Source: Ferruginibacter sp.
GTDB lineage: Bacteria > Bacteroidota > Bacteroidia > Chitinophagales > Chitinophagaceae
Length of the DNA stretch: 64,000 nucleotides
Assembly (NCBI GenBank): GCA_014379625.1
Contig: JACMLJ010000065.1
Span: 62,001 to 126,000, forward strand
Reading direction: 5' to 3'
The position numbers were made by a program, and so were the translations under genes. The notes under the pieces were generated by a model, which ran no database searches, was not told where the DNA came from, and worked only from the letters and a program-made list of their open reading frames with translations. Positions 48,323 to 57,265 of this stretch are shown here, in pieces; position 1 is the stretch's first letter, and each line of letters opens with the position of its first letter.

Positions 48323-49750
48323 CTAACATTCACTCAAACTAATCGGGATATTTACCGCGAGTCCGCCATCTGCTGTTTCCTTGTATTTGCTGTTCATATC
48401 GAGAGCGGTGTTCCACATAGTTCTTATCACCCCATCCAAACTCACTTTGGCAAAATCGGGTGAACTTTGTAAGGCCAGCTGGCTTGCGGTGATTGCTTTG
48501 ATGGCCCCCATCGTATTTCGTTCAATACAAGGTATCTGTACTAAACCGCCGATCGGGTCGCAGGTTAATCCAAGATGATGCTCCATCGCTATTTCCGCTG
48601 CCATTAAAGTCTGCCGCTGTGTACCTCCCATACATTCTGTTAGGGCCGCCGCAGCCATTGCACTGCTTACGCCAATTTCGGCCTGGCAACCACCCATTGC
48701 AGCCGATATGGTAGCACCTTTTTTAAAGATACTGCCTATCTCTCCCGCAGTTAATAAAAATTGTATGATCTTTTCTTCGTTGCCACCATCACAAAAACTA
48801 ACATAATATTGAAGTACAGCCGGTATTACTCCGGCAGCGCCATTGGTAGGCGCTGTAACCACCCTTCCAAAAGAGGCATTTTCTTCATTGACTGCCAGGG
48901 CAAAACAACTTACCCAGTCTAATGTGTATTTAAAATCGTTTCCCCCCTCCCGTATGTGGGCTATCCAATTGTTGTACCCGGTGTACGTACGATCGTTCAT
49001 TAGCCGCTTATTCAACAGGAACCCGCGTCGTTTAACATTGAGTCCGCCTGGCAGGATGCCCTCTGTATGGCAGCCCCTGTAAATACATTCTTTCATCACC
49101 CGCCAGGTGTTCATTACCTGTTCACTTACCTCCTTTTCTGATCGCCAGGTTAATTCATTTTCCATCACCACTTCACTGATGCTCATACCCGTCTTCATAC
49201 ACCAGTGTAAAAGATCATTCGCTGTATTGATGGGGAAAGGCAGTGTGGGCTGGTTCTTCCCTTCATCCAACTCTCCTTCTTTTACTACAAAACCGCCGCC
49301 TATGGAATAATAGGTTTCGGCTAATGTTTCCTGGTTGCTCAAACGCACTAAAAAGGTTAATGCATTGGGATGAAAGGGCAATGATTCTGCAAATAAAAAT
49401 TCAATGTCAGCGGAAGGATCAAAATCGATTTCATGCCGGCCATTCAACAATAATTTCTTAGTGTCCCTGATATCATTCATTTTGGCGGCAATCCGGTTGA
49501 TATCAAAAGTTACCGGGTCATCGCCGCTTAAGCCCAACTGAACAGCAACATCGGTTCCGTGCCCTATACCTGTTTTTGCAAGTGAACCATATAGTAATAC
49601 TTCGATATTTTCTACGTACCGCAAAATGTTTTTTTCGTCCAGCGATCGTAAAAATCGCAAAGCAGCTTTCCAGGGTCCAAGCGTATGACTACTACTTGGC
49701 CCTATACCGATCTTGAACATATCAAATATGGAAATCGCTTCGTGGCTCAA
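48323..49750 (-). CDS. sdaA: L-serine ammonia-lyase (serine dehydratase), iron-sulfur type, single chain
   Basis: 475 residues, with the beta and alpha parts fused. [20 protein letters not shown] begins the ACT-less N-terminal domain; [39 protein letters not shown] and [18 protein letters not shown] hold the cysteines of the 4Fe-4S cluster. It converts L-serine to pyruvate and ammonia. It is the downstream member of a minus-strand run with the FKBP (gap 16 bp) and a small membrane protein. Confidence 0.95.
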   Translation of the reverse strand: MSHEAISIFDMFKIGIGPSSSHTLGPWKAALRFLRSLDEKNILRYVENIEVLLYGSLAKTGIGHGTDVAVQLGLSGDDPVTFDINRIAAKMNDIRDTKKLLLNGRHEIDFDPSADIEFLFAESLPFHPNALTFLVRLSNQETLAETYYSIGGGFVVKEGELDEGKNQPTLPFPINTANDLLHWCMKTGMSISEVVMENELTWRSEKEVSEQVMNTWRVMKECIYRGCHTEGILPGGLNVKRRGFLLNKRLMNDRTYTGYNNWIAHIREGGNDFKYTLDWVSCFALAVNEENASFGRVVTAPTNGAAGVIPAVLQYYVSFCDGGNEEKIIQFLLTAGEIGSIFKKGATISAAMGGCQAEIGVSSAMAAAALTECMGGTQRQTLMAAEIAMEHHLGLTCDPIGGLVQIPCIERNTMGAIKAITASQLALQSSPDFAKVSLDGVIRTMWNTALDMNSKYKETADGGLAVNIPISLSEC

Positions 49751-49766
49751 AAGCTGGCATTTTTAT

Positions 49767-50252
49767 TTATTGAACATTGACCAGTTCTATAGTAAATATT
49801 AAATTAGAGTTGGCGGGTATAGAACCGTTAGACGAACTTCCATAACCTAATGAGGGTGGAATGTATAATGTAATAGATCCTCCTTTCCGGATCAGGGGAA
49901 TACCGATTTGCCATCCGGCAATTAATTGTCCCAGTGTAAATGATACGCCATTTGGGTTATTGGTATTGCTGTTTTCAAAAGTGGTGCCGTTTGTTAAACT
50001 GCCCACATACTTAACCGTTACATCAGAACACACACCTGGTGTACTGCCTGACCCGGCTACATTTACTTTGTAAAAAACACCGCTGGCATGTTGCGTATAC
50101 ACCAGTGAATTGGCATCAAGGTATGTTTTTAAGCTGCTGATTTCAGCGGCACTTGCTACTGCGGTGGTAGTAGTATAACCGCATTTATCAGATTTGCTGC
50201 AGGCTGCAAACACTAAAGGCAGGGCCAGCATAAAAAATAGTTTGGTTCGCAT
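49767..50252 (-). CDS. FKBP-type peptidyl-prolyl cis-trans isomerase lipoprotein
   Basis: 161 residues. Lipobox LVFAACSK (Cys18), so membrane-anchored after export. The C-terminal 95 residues are one FKBP domain (DVTVKYVGSLTNGTTFENSN, LGQLIAGWQIGIPLIRKGG, YIPPSLGYGSSSNG, NSNLIFTIELV) with the usual drug-site aromatics. It probably catalyses prolyl isomerisation of envelope proteins. Codirectional with sdaA (16 bp) and the small membrane gene (12 bp), so likely one operon. Confidence 0.93.
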   Translation of the reverse strand: MRTKLFFMLALPLVFAACSKSDKCGYTTTTAVASAAEISSLKTYLDANSLVYTQHASGVFYKVNVAGSGSTPGVCSDVTVKYVGSLTNGTTFENSNTNNPNGVSFTLGQLIAGWQIGIPLIRKGGSITLYIPPSLGYGSSSNGSIPANSNLIFTIELVNVQ

Positions 50253-50264
50253 GTTTGATTGTAA

Positions 50265-50609
50265 TTAATGAATATTTGTTTGATTGACAGATTTATTTTC
50301 TTTTGATTTTAATTCTTTATATAACTGTTCATTCATTTCCCATTTGTATTGCATCCTGAAATATGAATAAAAAAGCACTACCCCCATGGTTGCAATAACA
50401 GCGGTTACGAACATTCCCGGGGATGTTCCGGATATTTTCATATACCAGTCTGGTATGAAAACCCTTACCACTACCACCAACAAAATTATCGGAAGGCCAA
50501 ACAACAGCGCCATGGGAAATCCCCTCGTAATTTTACTAGTAAAAGTATTTTCAATTTCCCTGTTACGTTCCCAATAGCGAAGAAAGGCTATTTCTTTTTC
50601 GCTGATCAT
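50265..50609 (-). CDS. small two-helix membrane protein, unknown function
   Basis: 114 residues with an EKEIAFLRYWERNRE helix, two membrane helices (about 33-51 and 65-82) and a charged C-terminus (KWEMNEQLYKELKSKENK). No family recognised. It is upstream of the FKBP gene by 12 bp, on the same strand, so co-transcribed with it and sdaA. Confidence 0.75.
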   Translation of the reverse strand: MISEKEIAFLRYWERNREIENTFTSKITRGFPMALLFGLPIILLVVVVRVFIPDWYMKISGTSPGMFVTAVIATMGVVLFYSYFRMQYKWEMNEQLYKELKSKENKSVNQTNIH

Positions 50610-50692
50610 TTTGTAAAGTTAACCATTTAATAGATTGTAGTTTTGCAAATTGCTGAATATTAAGTAGGTTTGAATCTACCAAATATTTTTTT

Positions 50693-51580
50693 GTGAAAAT
50701 AGAACAACTCATCGTTCAATATCTGTACATCAGCAAACAAGTGACACTCCAGGGCATTGGTACTTTTAAATTGGATCCCCTGGTAGTTTTGCCAGCCGAA
50801 AATGACAAGGATAAAGGTTTTGAAATGCCGGAAAATGCTTTTCAGTTTGAATACAATTTAAAGGCTGGTGAAGATGAGGGATTAGTTAAATATATTGTAC
50901 AGCATACCAGGAAAATATTACCCCTGGCGTCCGCTGACCTTGACTCCTACGCTATCCTCGCAAAACAATTTTTGAATATCGGTAAGCCACTTGTTATAGA
51001 AGGCGTAGGAACTGTACAAAAAAATCAACAGGGAAATTACCAATTCACCCCGGGCCTTTTCATTACTCCTAAAATTGATGACTACCCAAAACAGTTAAGA
51101 GAAAAAAGAGATGAAAGTGTATCGTTTGAGAGCGAGGGCAAAACAAATCATAGCCGCAGAAATTTACAGGTTGCGATTGTTGTGCTTGTAGTGATCCTGT
51201 CGGGTTTAGGAATTTATTATTTACTAATGGATAAAAACCCAAACGAACGGGCACCATTAGCGCAAACAGTAGTCATAGCAGATACCGCCGCTGCGGATAC
51301 GCTTAAAGCACAAACAGATACCACAACAATGATTTCGGCCCCCGCCATTCCATCAGATAGCAATAGTTTTAAGATTGTACTAAAAACATACCCTTCGTCC
51401 GAATCGGCACAAAAAGCTTTTAAAAGACTCAGTACCTATGGCCACAAACTGGTAGTGCTGAAAGCAGATTCTTTGAATTACGAATTAGCCATGCCGTTTA
51501 AAAACCCCCTGTCAGATACCGCAAGGGCCAAAGATTCGCTGCGCAGGTTTTTTGGGGGTAAGCCTTATATAAAACTGTAA
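50693..51580 (+). CDS. HU-like (CCDC81-type) plus transmembrane plus SPOR domain protein
   Basis: 295 residues from GTG. The N-terminal part (about 1-145) has two HU/CCDC81-like domains (MKIEQLIVQYLYISKQVTLQ, GIGTFKLDP; later FLNIGKPLVIEGVGTVQKN), then one membrane helix (about 162-181, LQVAIVVLVVILSGLGIYYL), a Thr/Ala-rich linker, and a SPOR domain (about 226-295, FKIVLKTYPSSESAQKAFKR) that typically binds denuded peptidoglycan. Topology places the HU-like part in the cytoplasm and SPOR in the periplasm. Possibly links nucleoid or cytoskeleton to cell division; inference. Confidence 0.82.
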   Translation: MKIEQLIVQYLYISKQVTLQGIGTFKLDPLVVLPAENDKDKGFEMPENAFQFEYNLKAGEDEGLVKYIVQHTRKILPLASADLDSYAILAKQFLNIGKPLVIEGVGTVQKNQQGNYQFTPGLFITPKIDDYPKQLREKRDESVSFESEGKTNHSRRNLQVAIVVLVVILSGLGIYYLLMDKNPNERAPLAQTVVIADTAAADTLKAQTDTTTMISAPAIPSDSNSFKIVLKTYPSSESAQKAFKRLSTYGHKLVVLKADSLNYELAMPFKNPLSDTARAKDSLRRFFGGKPYIKL

Positions 51581-51660
51581 TGGGTGCATTTCTCAGATTA
51601 TCGCCCCTATGTAAGGCTCAGTAAGAGTGAACAGCCTTCCCGCTTAGTTGTGCATTGTTT

Positions 51661-52353
51661 ATGAAAAAGATACCTTTTCAAAAAGCTGTTCCCGTATTTT
51701 GGCTATTGGTATTGACCGAACTACTGGCAATCCAAACTGGTTCCTGGTGGCTGCATTATTTTACAAAACCATTGCTGATGCCAACACTGGTACTATTATT
51801 ACTTTGCCCAGGTGTTGCGGCAGGAAATACGAAAATAGTTGTTGCGGGCTTATTTTTTTCGTGGATGGGCGATGTATTCCTGTTATTTGAATCCCGTCAC
51901 ACGTTTTTTTTCATTGCAGGACTTTCCTGCTTTTTTATTACCCATGCCTGTTATATTGTTTACTTTCTTTCAACCCCGTCTGCAGCAGTATCCCTTTTGA
52001 AAAATCAACCGGGCTATATTGTGCTGATCCTGCTTTATGGATTCGGGCTTGTATGGTTACTGTTTCCATACTTGGGCGAACTAAAAATACCGGTAATCTT
52101 ATATTCAGCTGTTATTTGCTGTATGTTGCTTTGCAGCCTGCACATTTATTTAAAAGTACCATCGCCCGCTAACAGGTATTTTGTATCAGGCGCAGTGTTA
52201 TTTGTATTGTCGGATTCCCTGCTGGCGGTCAATAAATTTTACAATCCCCTGCCCTTTGCCGGTATCTTGATCATGCTCAGTTATTGTGCAGCACAGTATT
52301 TTATTGTAACAGGTGTCATAAAAAGCTATGAGAGAAGAAATCATTTTAAGTAA
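51661..52353 (+). CDS. lysoplasmalogenase (YhhN/TMEM86 family)
   Basis: 230 residues, about eight membrane helices, starting at ATG 51661 (a TTG two codons upstream is possible). Family motif WMGDVFLLF with an Asp, the HACYIVYF stretch and a second Asp near FVLSDSLLAVNKF fit YhhN-like proteins. The family hydrolyses the vinyl-ether bond of lysoplasmalogens in eukaryotes and some bacteria; plasmalogen use here is inference. Confidence 0.85.
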   Translation: MKKIPFQKAVPVFWLLVLTELLAIQTGSWWLHYFTKPLLMPTLVLLLLCPGVAAGNTKIVVAGLFFSWMGDVFLLFESRHTFFFIAGLSCFFITHACYIVYFLSTPSAAVSLLKNQPGYIVLILLYGFGLVWLLFPYLGELKIPVILYSAVICCMLLCSLHIYLKVPSPANRYFVSGAVLFVLSDSLLAVNKFYNPLPFAGILIMLSYCAAQYFIVTGVIKSYERRNHFK

Positions 52354-52436
52354 AAAAGTAATCCTGCCTGTAAGGCCATTTATTACCGAAGTTATTTCAT
52401 AAAGGATTACTCCCCTATATTAAATAAAAGCTTCAA

Positions 52437-52475
52437 AAATAAAGGCCGTCTTAAAATAATATTTTAAGACGGCCT
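52437..52475 (-). terminator. terminator between lysoplasmalogenase and T9SS genes
   Basis: Perfect 15-bp stem AGGCCGTCTTAAAAT (52443-52457) / ATTTTAAGACGGCCT (52461-52475) with a 3-nt loop. On the minus strand TTTATTTTTG follows, so it ends the minus gene; it may also stop the plus-strand one. Confidence 0.85.
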
Positions 52476-52595
52476 GGTGATTAAGGGGTATGGATTTAAA
52501 GAAATTAATTCTTATCAATAACCTCTGCTATTTTAAAAAGAATAAACTGCTCCGCTGCCCGCAACACGTGACGTTACAACTTAAGTCAGAATATG

Positions 52596-54488
52596 TTAGG
52601 GCACCATTATTTTTCCATGATATAGTTTTTCTCCCTGGCTTTGTACAGAAAGCAAATAAATTCCTTTCTGCAGCGGCTTCTTTATTTTATAAATGCTGGT
52701 TTCCCTGGTCAGGACTATCTTTTGAGAAGACATTTTTTTACCATCTAACCCATAGATTTCAATAGCACCATTACCGGCCATTGCGCCGGAAGTTTGAAGA
52801 TAAATGTAATTTCCATCCATATAGTGGCGGACCTTTAACCCCCCGTTTAAATTCAACTTCACTTGTATAGTATTGTAGGTATTGACTTGTCCGTCTTTGT
52901 CTGTTTGTGAAATGCGGTAATAGTTAGTGTTATATGGTTGCTGATCTGTAAAGGAATAATAGTGTTCAGCCGTTCCGGTTCCTTTTGTTGCATTTACCAT
53001 TGTCAGTACTTCAAAGCTTTGACCATCCATGCTTTTTTGAACGGTGAAGAAGCCATTATTCATTTCATCAGAAGTACCCCATTCAAGCAATACATTTTTT
53101 TGTACAGGCTTGCCCCTGAAATATAACCACTTAACAGGGAGCGGCCTGCAGTCACCAAAAGGTGAGATAACATTTATTGAAGAAGTACTACTTAAAGCCC
53201 CACCGGTGGTAAGTGCTCTTCCATTTATTAATACCCCTGTAGTTAAGGCAATTGCGCCGCTGTTGCACACAATTGTTCCGTTAAAAACCGAGTTGTCATT
53301 AATACCCACGGCGCCATCAACCATCCAATACACATTTTTTGCCTGTGTCCCGTTGATCAGCAATACTTTTGAATTAACACTTGTTTGAAGGGCCCCTTTT
53401 ATTTTTATCAGGAATACCGCATCGGCATTACCTTCCGCATTCAGGTAGAGTGAATCAGTAAATGTTGTAGCGCCATTCATGAGGTAAGTATGCGGAGTAA
53501 GCACCAGGTTTCTTCCAAACTGGGCAGGGTACAACAAAATAATATCTTCAGAGAGTGTGTTGAGGTAAGAATAGGCGGTAAGCAGGTCGGCTGCGGCCTG
53601 GCTGGTAGAGACATCGGGTATGGGATGAATCGTGCCATTAACCAGCAAAGGATTAAAGCCGGTGGTTAAACCCACATTTGTTCCCACATCACCCGTTAAA
53701 TTAGAGGTACCGTTATTGGTAACACCTCCGTTACCAGAAAATATTGCATAACAACCCGCGGAACCAAGGTTTGGAGCAGTTGGCCCCGCCAGTTGTACTT
53801 TTCCGCAGCCGGGTGGTGTATAGGCAAACACGCCATCAAGCGTTACTGCTCCTGTTGTCGAAAGTGCCCTGCCTTCCAACGTATCGTTTGTATTCAAATG
53901 AATTGCGCCATTGTTGGCAACAATGGTACCTTTCATAAAGGTTGCTGTAGCTATGTTTACTTCCCCCTCCACCTTCCAAAACACATTACAAGACTGTGCC
54001 CCATTGATCAATTTGACTTTGGAAGCAGCGTTTGCAGAAAAAGCTGCCCCGATTTTAAAAATAAATACGGCACCTGCATTGCCCTCCCCGTTTAAAATAA
54101 GGTTCCCGCTCAAAGTAGTTACTCCCGCTATGCTGTATACACCCTTGATAAGGGTGTCTCCGTTTCCAAGTAAAGGCGCCAGGAAAAAATCAGGAATTGC
54201 GCTATTCAATTGACCGTATGCTATTAGCAAATCTGATGCAGCCTGTCCACTTGCGCCATCACCATCGTGCATCACACCATTTACATTACCGAAACCAGTA
54301 CTGGATCCATTGTTAGTACCTACATTTCCTGTTACCTGAGAAATTCCGCTGTTGGTTACCGCTCCGTTACTGGTAAAAAGTTCAAAATTAGCCGCAGTGC
54401 CTAAATTAGGAGCCGTTTGGGCAAAATTTACATTTGAAAAAGATAAGAAACTAACTGCGGTTAAAATAAAGAGTAGATTTTTTTTCAT
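52596..54488 (-). CDS. T9SS protein with two ice-binding (DUF3494) domains
   Basis: 630 residues. Signal peptide MKKNLLFILTAVSFLSFSNVNFAQ, then two successive DUF3494/ice-binding-like beta-solenoid domains (about 25-230 and 240-450): each begins TAPNLG...FELF or CYAIF, with GNVGTNNG / GDVGTNVG, LIAYGQLN / LTAYSYLN, and repeated ILNGEGNAGAVFIFKIG / YLNAEGNADAVFLIKIK. A T9SS-typical beta domain (FRGKPVQKNVLLEWGTSDEM, about 455-545) and a C-terminal sorting domain (about 560-630) follow. Probably secreted to the surface; possibly ice binding or adhesion. Confidence 0.9.
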   Translation of the reverse strand: MKKNLLFILTAVSFLSFSNVNFAQTAPNLGTAANFELFTSNGAVTNSGISQVTGNVGTNNGSSTGFGNVNGVMHDGDGASGQAASDLLIAYGQLNSAIPDFFLAPLLGNGDTLIKGVYSIAGVTTLSGNLILNGEGNAGAVFIFKIGAAFSANAASKVKLINGAQSCNVFWKVEGEVNIATATFMKGTIVANNGAIHLNTNDTLEGRALSTTGAVTLDGVFAYTPPGCGKVQLAGPTAPNLGSAGCYAIFSGNGGVTNNGTSNLTGDVGTNVGLTTGFNPLLVNGTIHPIPDVSTSQAAADLLTAYSYLNTLSEDIILLYPAQFGRNLVLTPHTYLMNGATTFTDSLYLNAEGNADAVFLIKIKGALQTSVNSKVLLINGTQAKNVYWMVDGAVGINDNSVFNGTIVCNSGAIALTTGVLINGRALTTGGALSSTSSINVISPFGDCRPLPVKWLYFRGKPVQKNVLLEWGTSDEMNNGFFTVQKSMDGQSFEVLTMVNATKGTGTAEHYYSFTDQQPYNTNYYRISQTDKDGQVNTYNTIQVKLNLNGGLKVRHYMDGNYIYLQTSGAMAGNGAIEIYGLDGKKMSSQKIVLTRETSIYKIKKPLQKGIYLLSVQSQGEKLYHGKIMVP

Positions 54489-54846
54489 GGTTTGGATTTA
54501 ATTTCCGGTTAAATATAATATCACAAAGTTGGCCCCCTTTGCAGGATTATTTGTTACATAACTATGATTAAATTTTACATAATTCATACTTTTCCGCGAT
54601 TGTTCCTGCGCGACTACCTGTGGTAATTTTCAAGAATGGCGCAGTCATTTTTTTAACAGGGTATTATAGTCAGTTAAGCAGTAAAAAGGGGTCTAACTCA
54701 ATATAACACAGGTTCCAAGACTATCTTGATGATTCAATTGACTAAATTCTATATATCAAAATTATTAGCGATATCCCTGAACTCCTTTAACTTATTGAAC
54801 GCATGCAACCCTCTTGAAATTTAAGCTGTCATCCATTAAACAGATT
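54489..54846. other. 358-bp divergent intergenic region
   Basis: No gene, repeat or strong structure recognised; must hold the promoters of the two flanking divergent genes. Confidence 0.4.
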
Positions 54847-55257
54847 ATGAAATCCTCCACTTTTTTTTTAGTCGCATTAATATTTTTGGTTATGGCTGCC
54901 TGTAAAAAACAGACCCATCCACTGAACGAAAATTATATTCCGGTAAATAAGTGCCAGTCATATACTATCAGTGGAAACACAGTTACCGTTTGCCTGGATT
55001 CCGTTATCCAGGATTCGCGTTGTCCGGCGGATGCCGTTTGTATATGGCAGGGAATAGCGGCTGCACGCTTCGCAGTAAACACAGCAAATACAGATCACTT
55101 GATTAGGTTGGCCACTACCAAACTGGCGGGATATAATCGGGACACTACGATTGCAGGTTTCAAAATTGAATTTATCGCCCTGTTGCCCCAAAATAAACTG
55201 GCCAGCCCCGTTGATTACAATGAATATATTGCGGAAGTAAAAATCACGAAGCCTTAA
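54847..55257 (+). CDS. small lipoprotein, unknown function
   Basis: 136 residues from ATG 54847, chosen because the signal peptide and lipobox VMAACKK follow; the frame begins at 54814. The mature part has three Cys (CQSYT, CLDSV, RCPADAVCIWQG) and two beta repeats. RCPADAVCIWQGIAAARF is a recognisable motif of a small Bacteroidota lipoprotein group, unnamed to me. Convergent with the metZ-like gene (15 bp apart). Confidence 0.75.
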   Translation: MKSSTFFLVALIFLVMAACKKQTHPLNENYIPVNKCQSYTISGNTVTVCLDSVIQDSRCPADAVCIWQGIAAARFAVNTANTDHLIRLATTKLAGYNRDTTIAGFKIEFIALLPQNKLASPVDYNEYIAEVKITKP

Positions 55258-55272
55258 TTTATAATAAGGTTA

Positions 55273-56436
55273 CTAACATTTTTCAAGCGCCTGAAATATA
55301 TCTCCTAAGATATCATCAACATGCTCCAGCCCCACCGAAATGCGTATAAGGCCCGCCGTTATGTTAGTCGCCAACCGTTCTTCTTCGGTTAGTTTAGCGT
55401 GGGTGGTACTGGCCGGATGAGAGGCAATACTGCGGGTGTCACCCAGGTTGGCAGTAAGGGATAGCATTTGCAGGCTATTCAAAAATGTACGGCCGCTTTC
55501 CAGTCCGCCGGTTAAATCAAAACACACAATACCACCGCCATTTTGCATTTGCCTGGTTGCAATGTGATACTGCGGATGGCTGGGCAGGAAGGGGTATTTT
55601 AAAAAACTTATTTTAGGATGATGCTCAAGCGCCTTCGCGATGTGCAGTGCATTCTTTGCATGCCTTTCCATACGCACGTCAAGTGTTTCGAGGCTCTTGC
55701 TTAATACCCAGGCATTAAAAGGAGATAGGGCTGGTCCGGTGCTGCGGCAGAATAAATAGATTTCCTGTATGAGTTCTTTTTTGCCTACAATAACACCTCC
55801 CAGTACCCGTCCTTGGCCATCGAGCCATTTGGTGGCGGAATGAACCACCAGTTGGGCCCCAAAATCAATAGGGCGCTGGTTGACGGGCGTGGCAAAACAA
55901 TTATCTACATTTAAAATAAGCTTGTATTTTTTGGCCAGGGCGCTTACCCTTTCAAGATCAATGATCGCCAGGCCGGGGTTTGTTGGCGTTTCGATATAGA
56001 TCATTTTTGTGTTGGGCCGTATGGCCGCCTCCCATTCATCCGGTTTATCGGCACTTACATAACTGAATTCAATCCCGTAATTGGGCAAATATTTTTTGAT
56101 CACCGAATGTGTACTCCCAAAGATGGAATTGCATGACAGGAGGTGGTCACCTTTTTTCAGGAGCGCCATAAATGAAGCAAATACCGCACTCATACCGGAA
56201 GAAGTTGCATAGCCGGCTTCGGCGCCTTCAAGCGCTACCATTTTATCTGTAAATTCTTTTACCCCGGGATTACTAAACCGGCTATAAATATTATCATCGG
56301 TTTCATCCGCGAAAGCTGCCCTCATTGCTTCGGCGTCATCAAAACAAAAACTACTGGTAAGAAACATGGGGGTGGAATGTTCCATTTCGCCGGTGTGTGC
56401 AGTTTGTATGCGGATGGCTTTTGTTATCGGGTTCAT
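55273..56436 (-). CDS. PLP transsulfuration enzyme, O-succinyl/O-acetylhomoserine sulfhydrylase-like
   Basis: 387 residues, Cys/Met-metabolism PLP family. YSRFSNPGVKEFTDKMVALE, GMSAVFASFMALLKKGDH, the PLP-lysine in LVVHSATKWLDGQGRVLGG and RSTGPALSPFNAWVLSKSLE match the MetZ/MetC-like group. It would use O-acetyl- or O-succinylhomoserine with sulfide (giving homocysteine) or act as cystathionine gamma-synthase. The metX gene 0.8 kb away supports O-acetylhomoserine as substrate. The upstream leader (56437-56754) shows no riboswitch I can recognise. Confidence 0.9.
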   Translation of the reverse strand: MNPITKAIRIQTAHTGEMEHSTPMFLTSSFCFDDAEAMRAAFADETDDNIYSRFSNPGVKEFTDKMVALEGAEAGYATSSGMSAVFASFMALLKKGDHLLSCNSIFGSTHSVIKKYLPNYGIEFSYVSADKPDEWEAAIRPNTKMIYIETPTNPGLAIIDLERVSALAKKYKLILNVDNCFATPVNQRPIDFGAQLVVHSATKWLDGQGRVLGGVIVGKKELIQEIYLFCRSTGPALSPFNAWVLSKSLETLDVRMERHAKNALHIAKALEHHPKISFLKYPFLPSHPQYHIATRQMQNGGGIVCFDLTGGLESGRTFLNSLQMLSLTANLGDTRSIASHPASTTHAKLTEEERLATNITAGLIRISVGLEHVDDILGDIFQALEKC

Positions 56437-56754
56437 GTTAGGTGTTTAAAACCATCCCCACCCTTTCCCGACCAAGAGAAAAAATGAAAGGATGCCCATT
56501 CCTGCTCTCCTAAAAGGGAAGGAGGCGGAGTGGCAGTTTAAAAATAATAATACTTACATCCTTGCCGAAAGGAAGAAATTTGAATGGAGCGGTTGAAAAT
56601 TAAAAGAACTAAGTATTTTATCAGTGAATTAGACCGTACACCCACTCTATAGCGTACTATGATATCGAATGACGATTTAATTTGTGTTACTTGAAACCGG
56701 AATTTGTAAATAACTTTAAAACTCACCCGGGAACCCGCCTTTACTGACTGTGGG
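56437..56754. other. 318-bp intergenic region upstream of the metZ-like gene
   Basis: No gene. I searched by eye on the minus strand for SAM riboswitch features and saw none; nothing else recognised. Confidence 0.35.
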
Positions 56755-57195
56755 CTAAATTTCCTTAGGAGCAGGGGCATTCACCCTTACCTCCCAGCTT
56801 AAATTGGTTCCGCCGCGCCTGAGTGTTTCCGCCACGGAACAATATTTTTTCATAGATAATTCGCAGGCCCTTTCTGCCTTGTCAATATCAATATCACCAG
56901 TTAGGTTGAACACAATTTTTACATTTTGCCAAAGGGAAGGATCATTACCGCTTTCCCGCTCTCCTTCTATCTTCATGGAAAACTGATCGATCACCTGCCG
57001 CTGCTTTTTTAAAATCATCACAATATCAATTCCACTGCATCCCCCCATCCCCATCAATAATACCTGCATCGGGCGAATCCCGAAGTTTACGCCCCCGCTT
57101 TCCGGGCTGGTGTCCATTTGTATAGCATGGCCGTTGGCATCAGACGCTTCAAAGCCGAAATCGCCTTCTATTCTATTTACATTTATTTCTATCAT
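56755..57195 (-). CDS. OsmC family protein
   Basis: 146 residues. The OsmC/Ohr fold signature GMGGCSGIDIVMIL carries the reactive Cys. Partner segments: GFEASDANGHAIQM and CSVAETLRRGGTNLSWEVRV. Such proteins reduce organic hydroperoxides with thiols, although the second catalytic Cys here (in ELSMKKYCSVAETL) places it among the YhfA-like OsmC group of unclear function. Divergent from metX, 70 bp apart. Confidence 0.88.
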   Translation of the reverse strand: MIEINVNRIEGDFGFEASDANGHAIQMDTSPESGGVNFGIRPMQVLLMGMGGCSGIDIVMILKKQRQVIDQFSMKIEGERESGNDPSLWQNVKIVFNLTGDIDIDKAERACELSMKKYCSVAETLRRGGTNLSWEVRVNAPAPKEI

Positions 57196-57265
57196 TTCGC
57201 AATATTTTTACAAATATAATTGCTGCAAGCCTTTACTTTGTATTTTTTACCTGTATACTTACTGA

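Noticed and set aside
56437-56754. SAM riboswitch upstream of the metZ-like gene
   Set aside because: Read on the minus strand I could not find the conserved core of SAM-I (a GAGG-type core with kink-turn) or the H-type pseudoknot of SAM-II.
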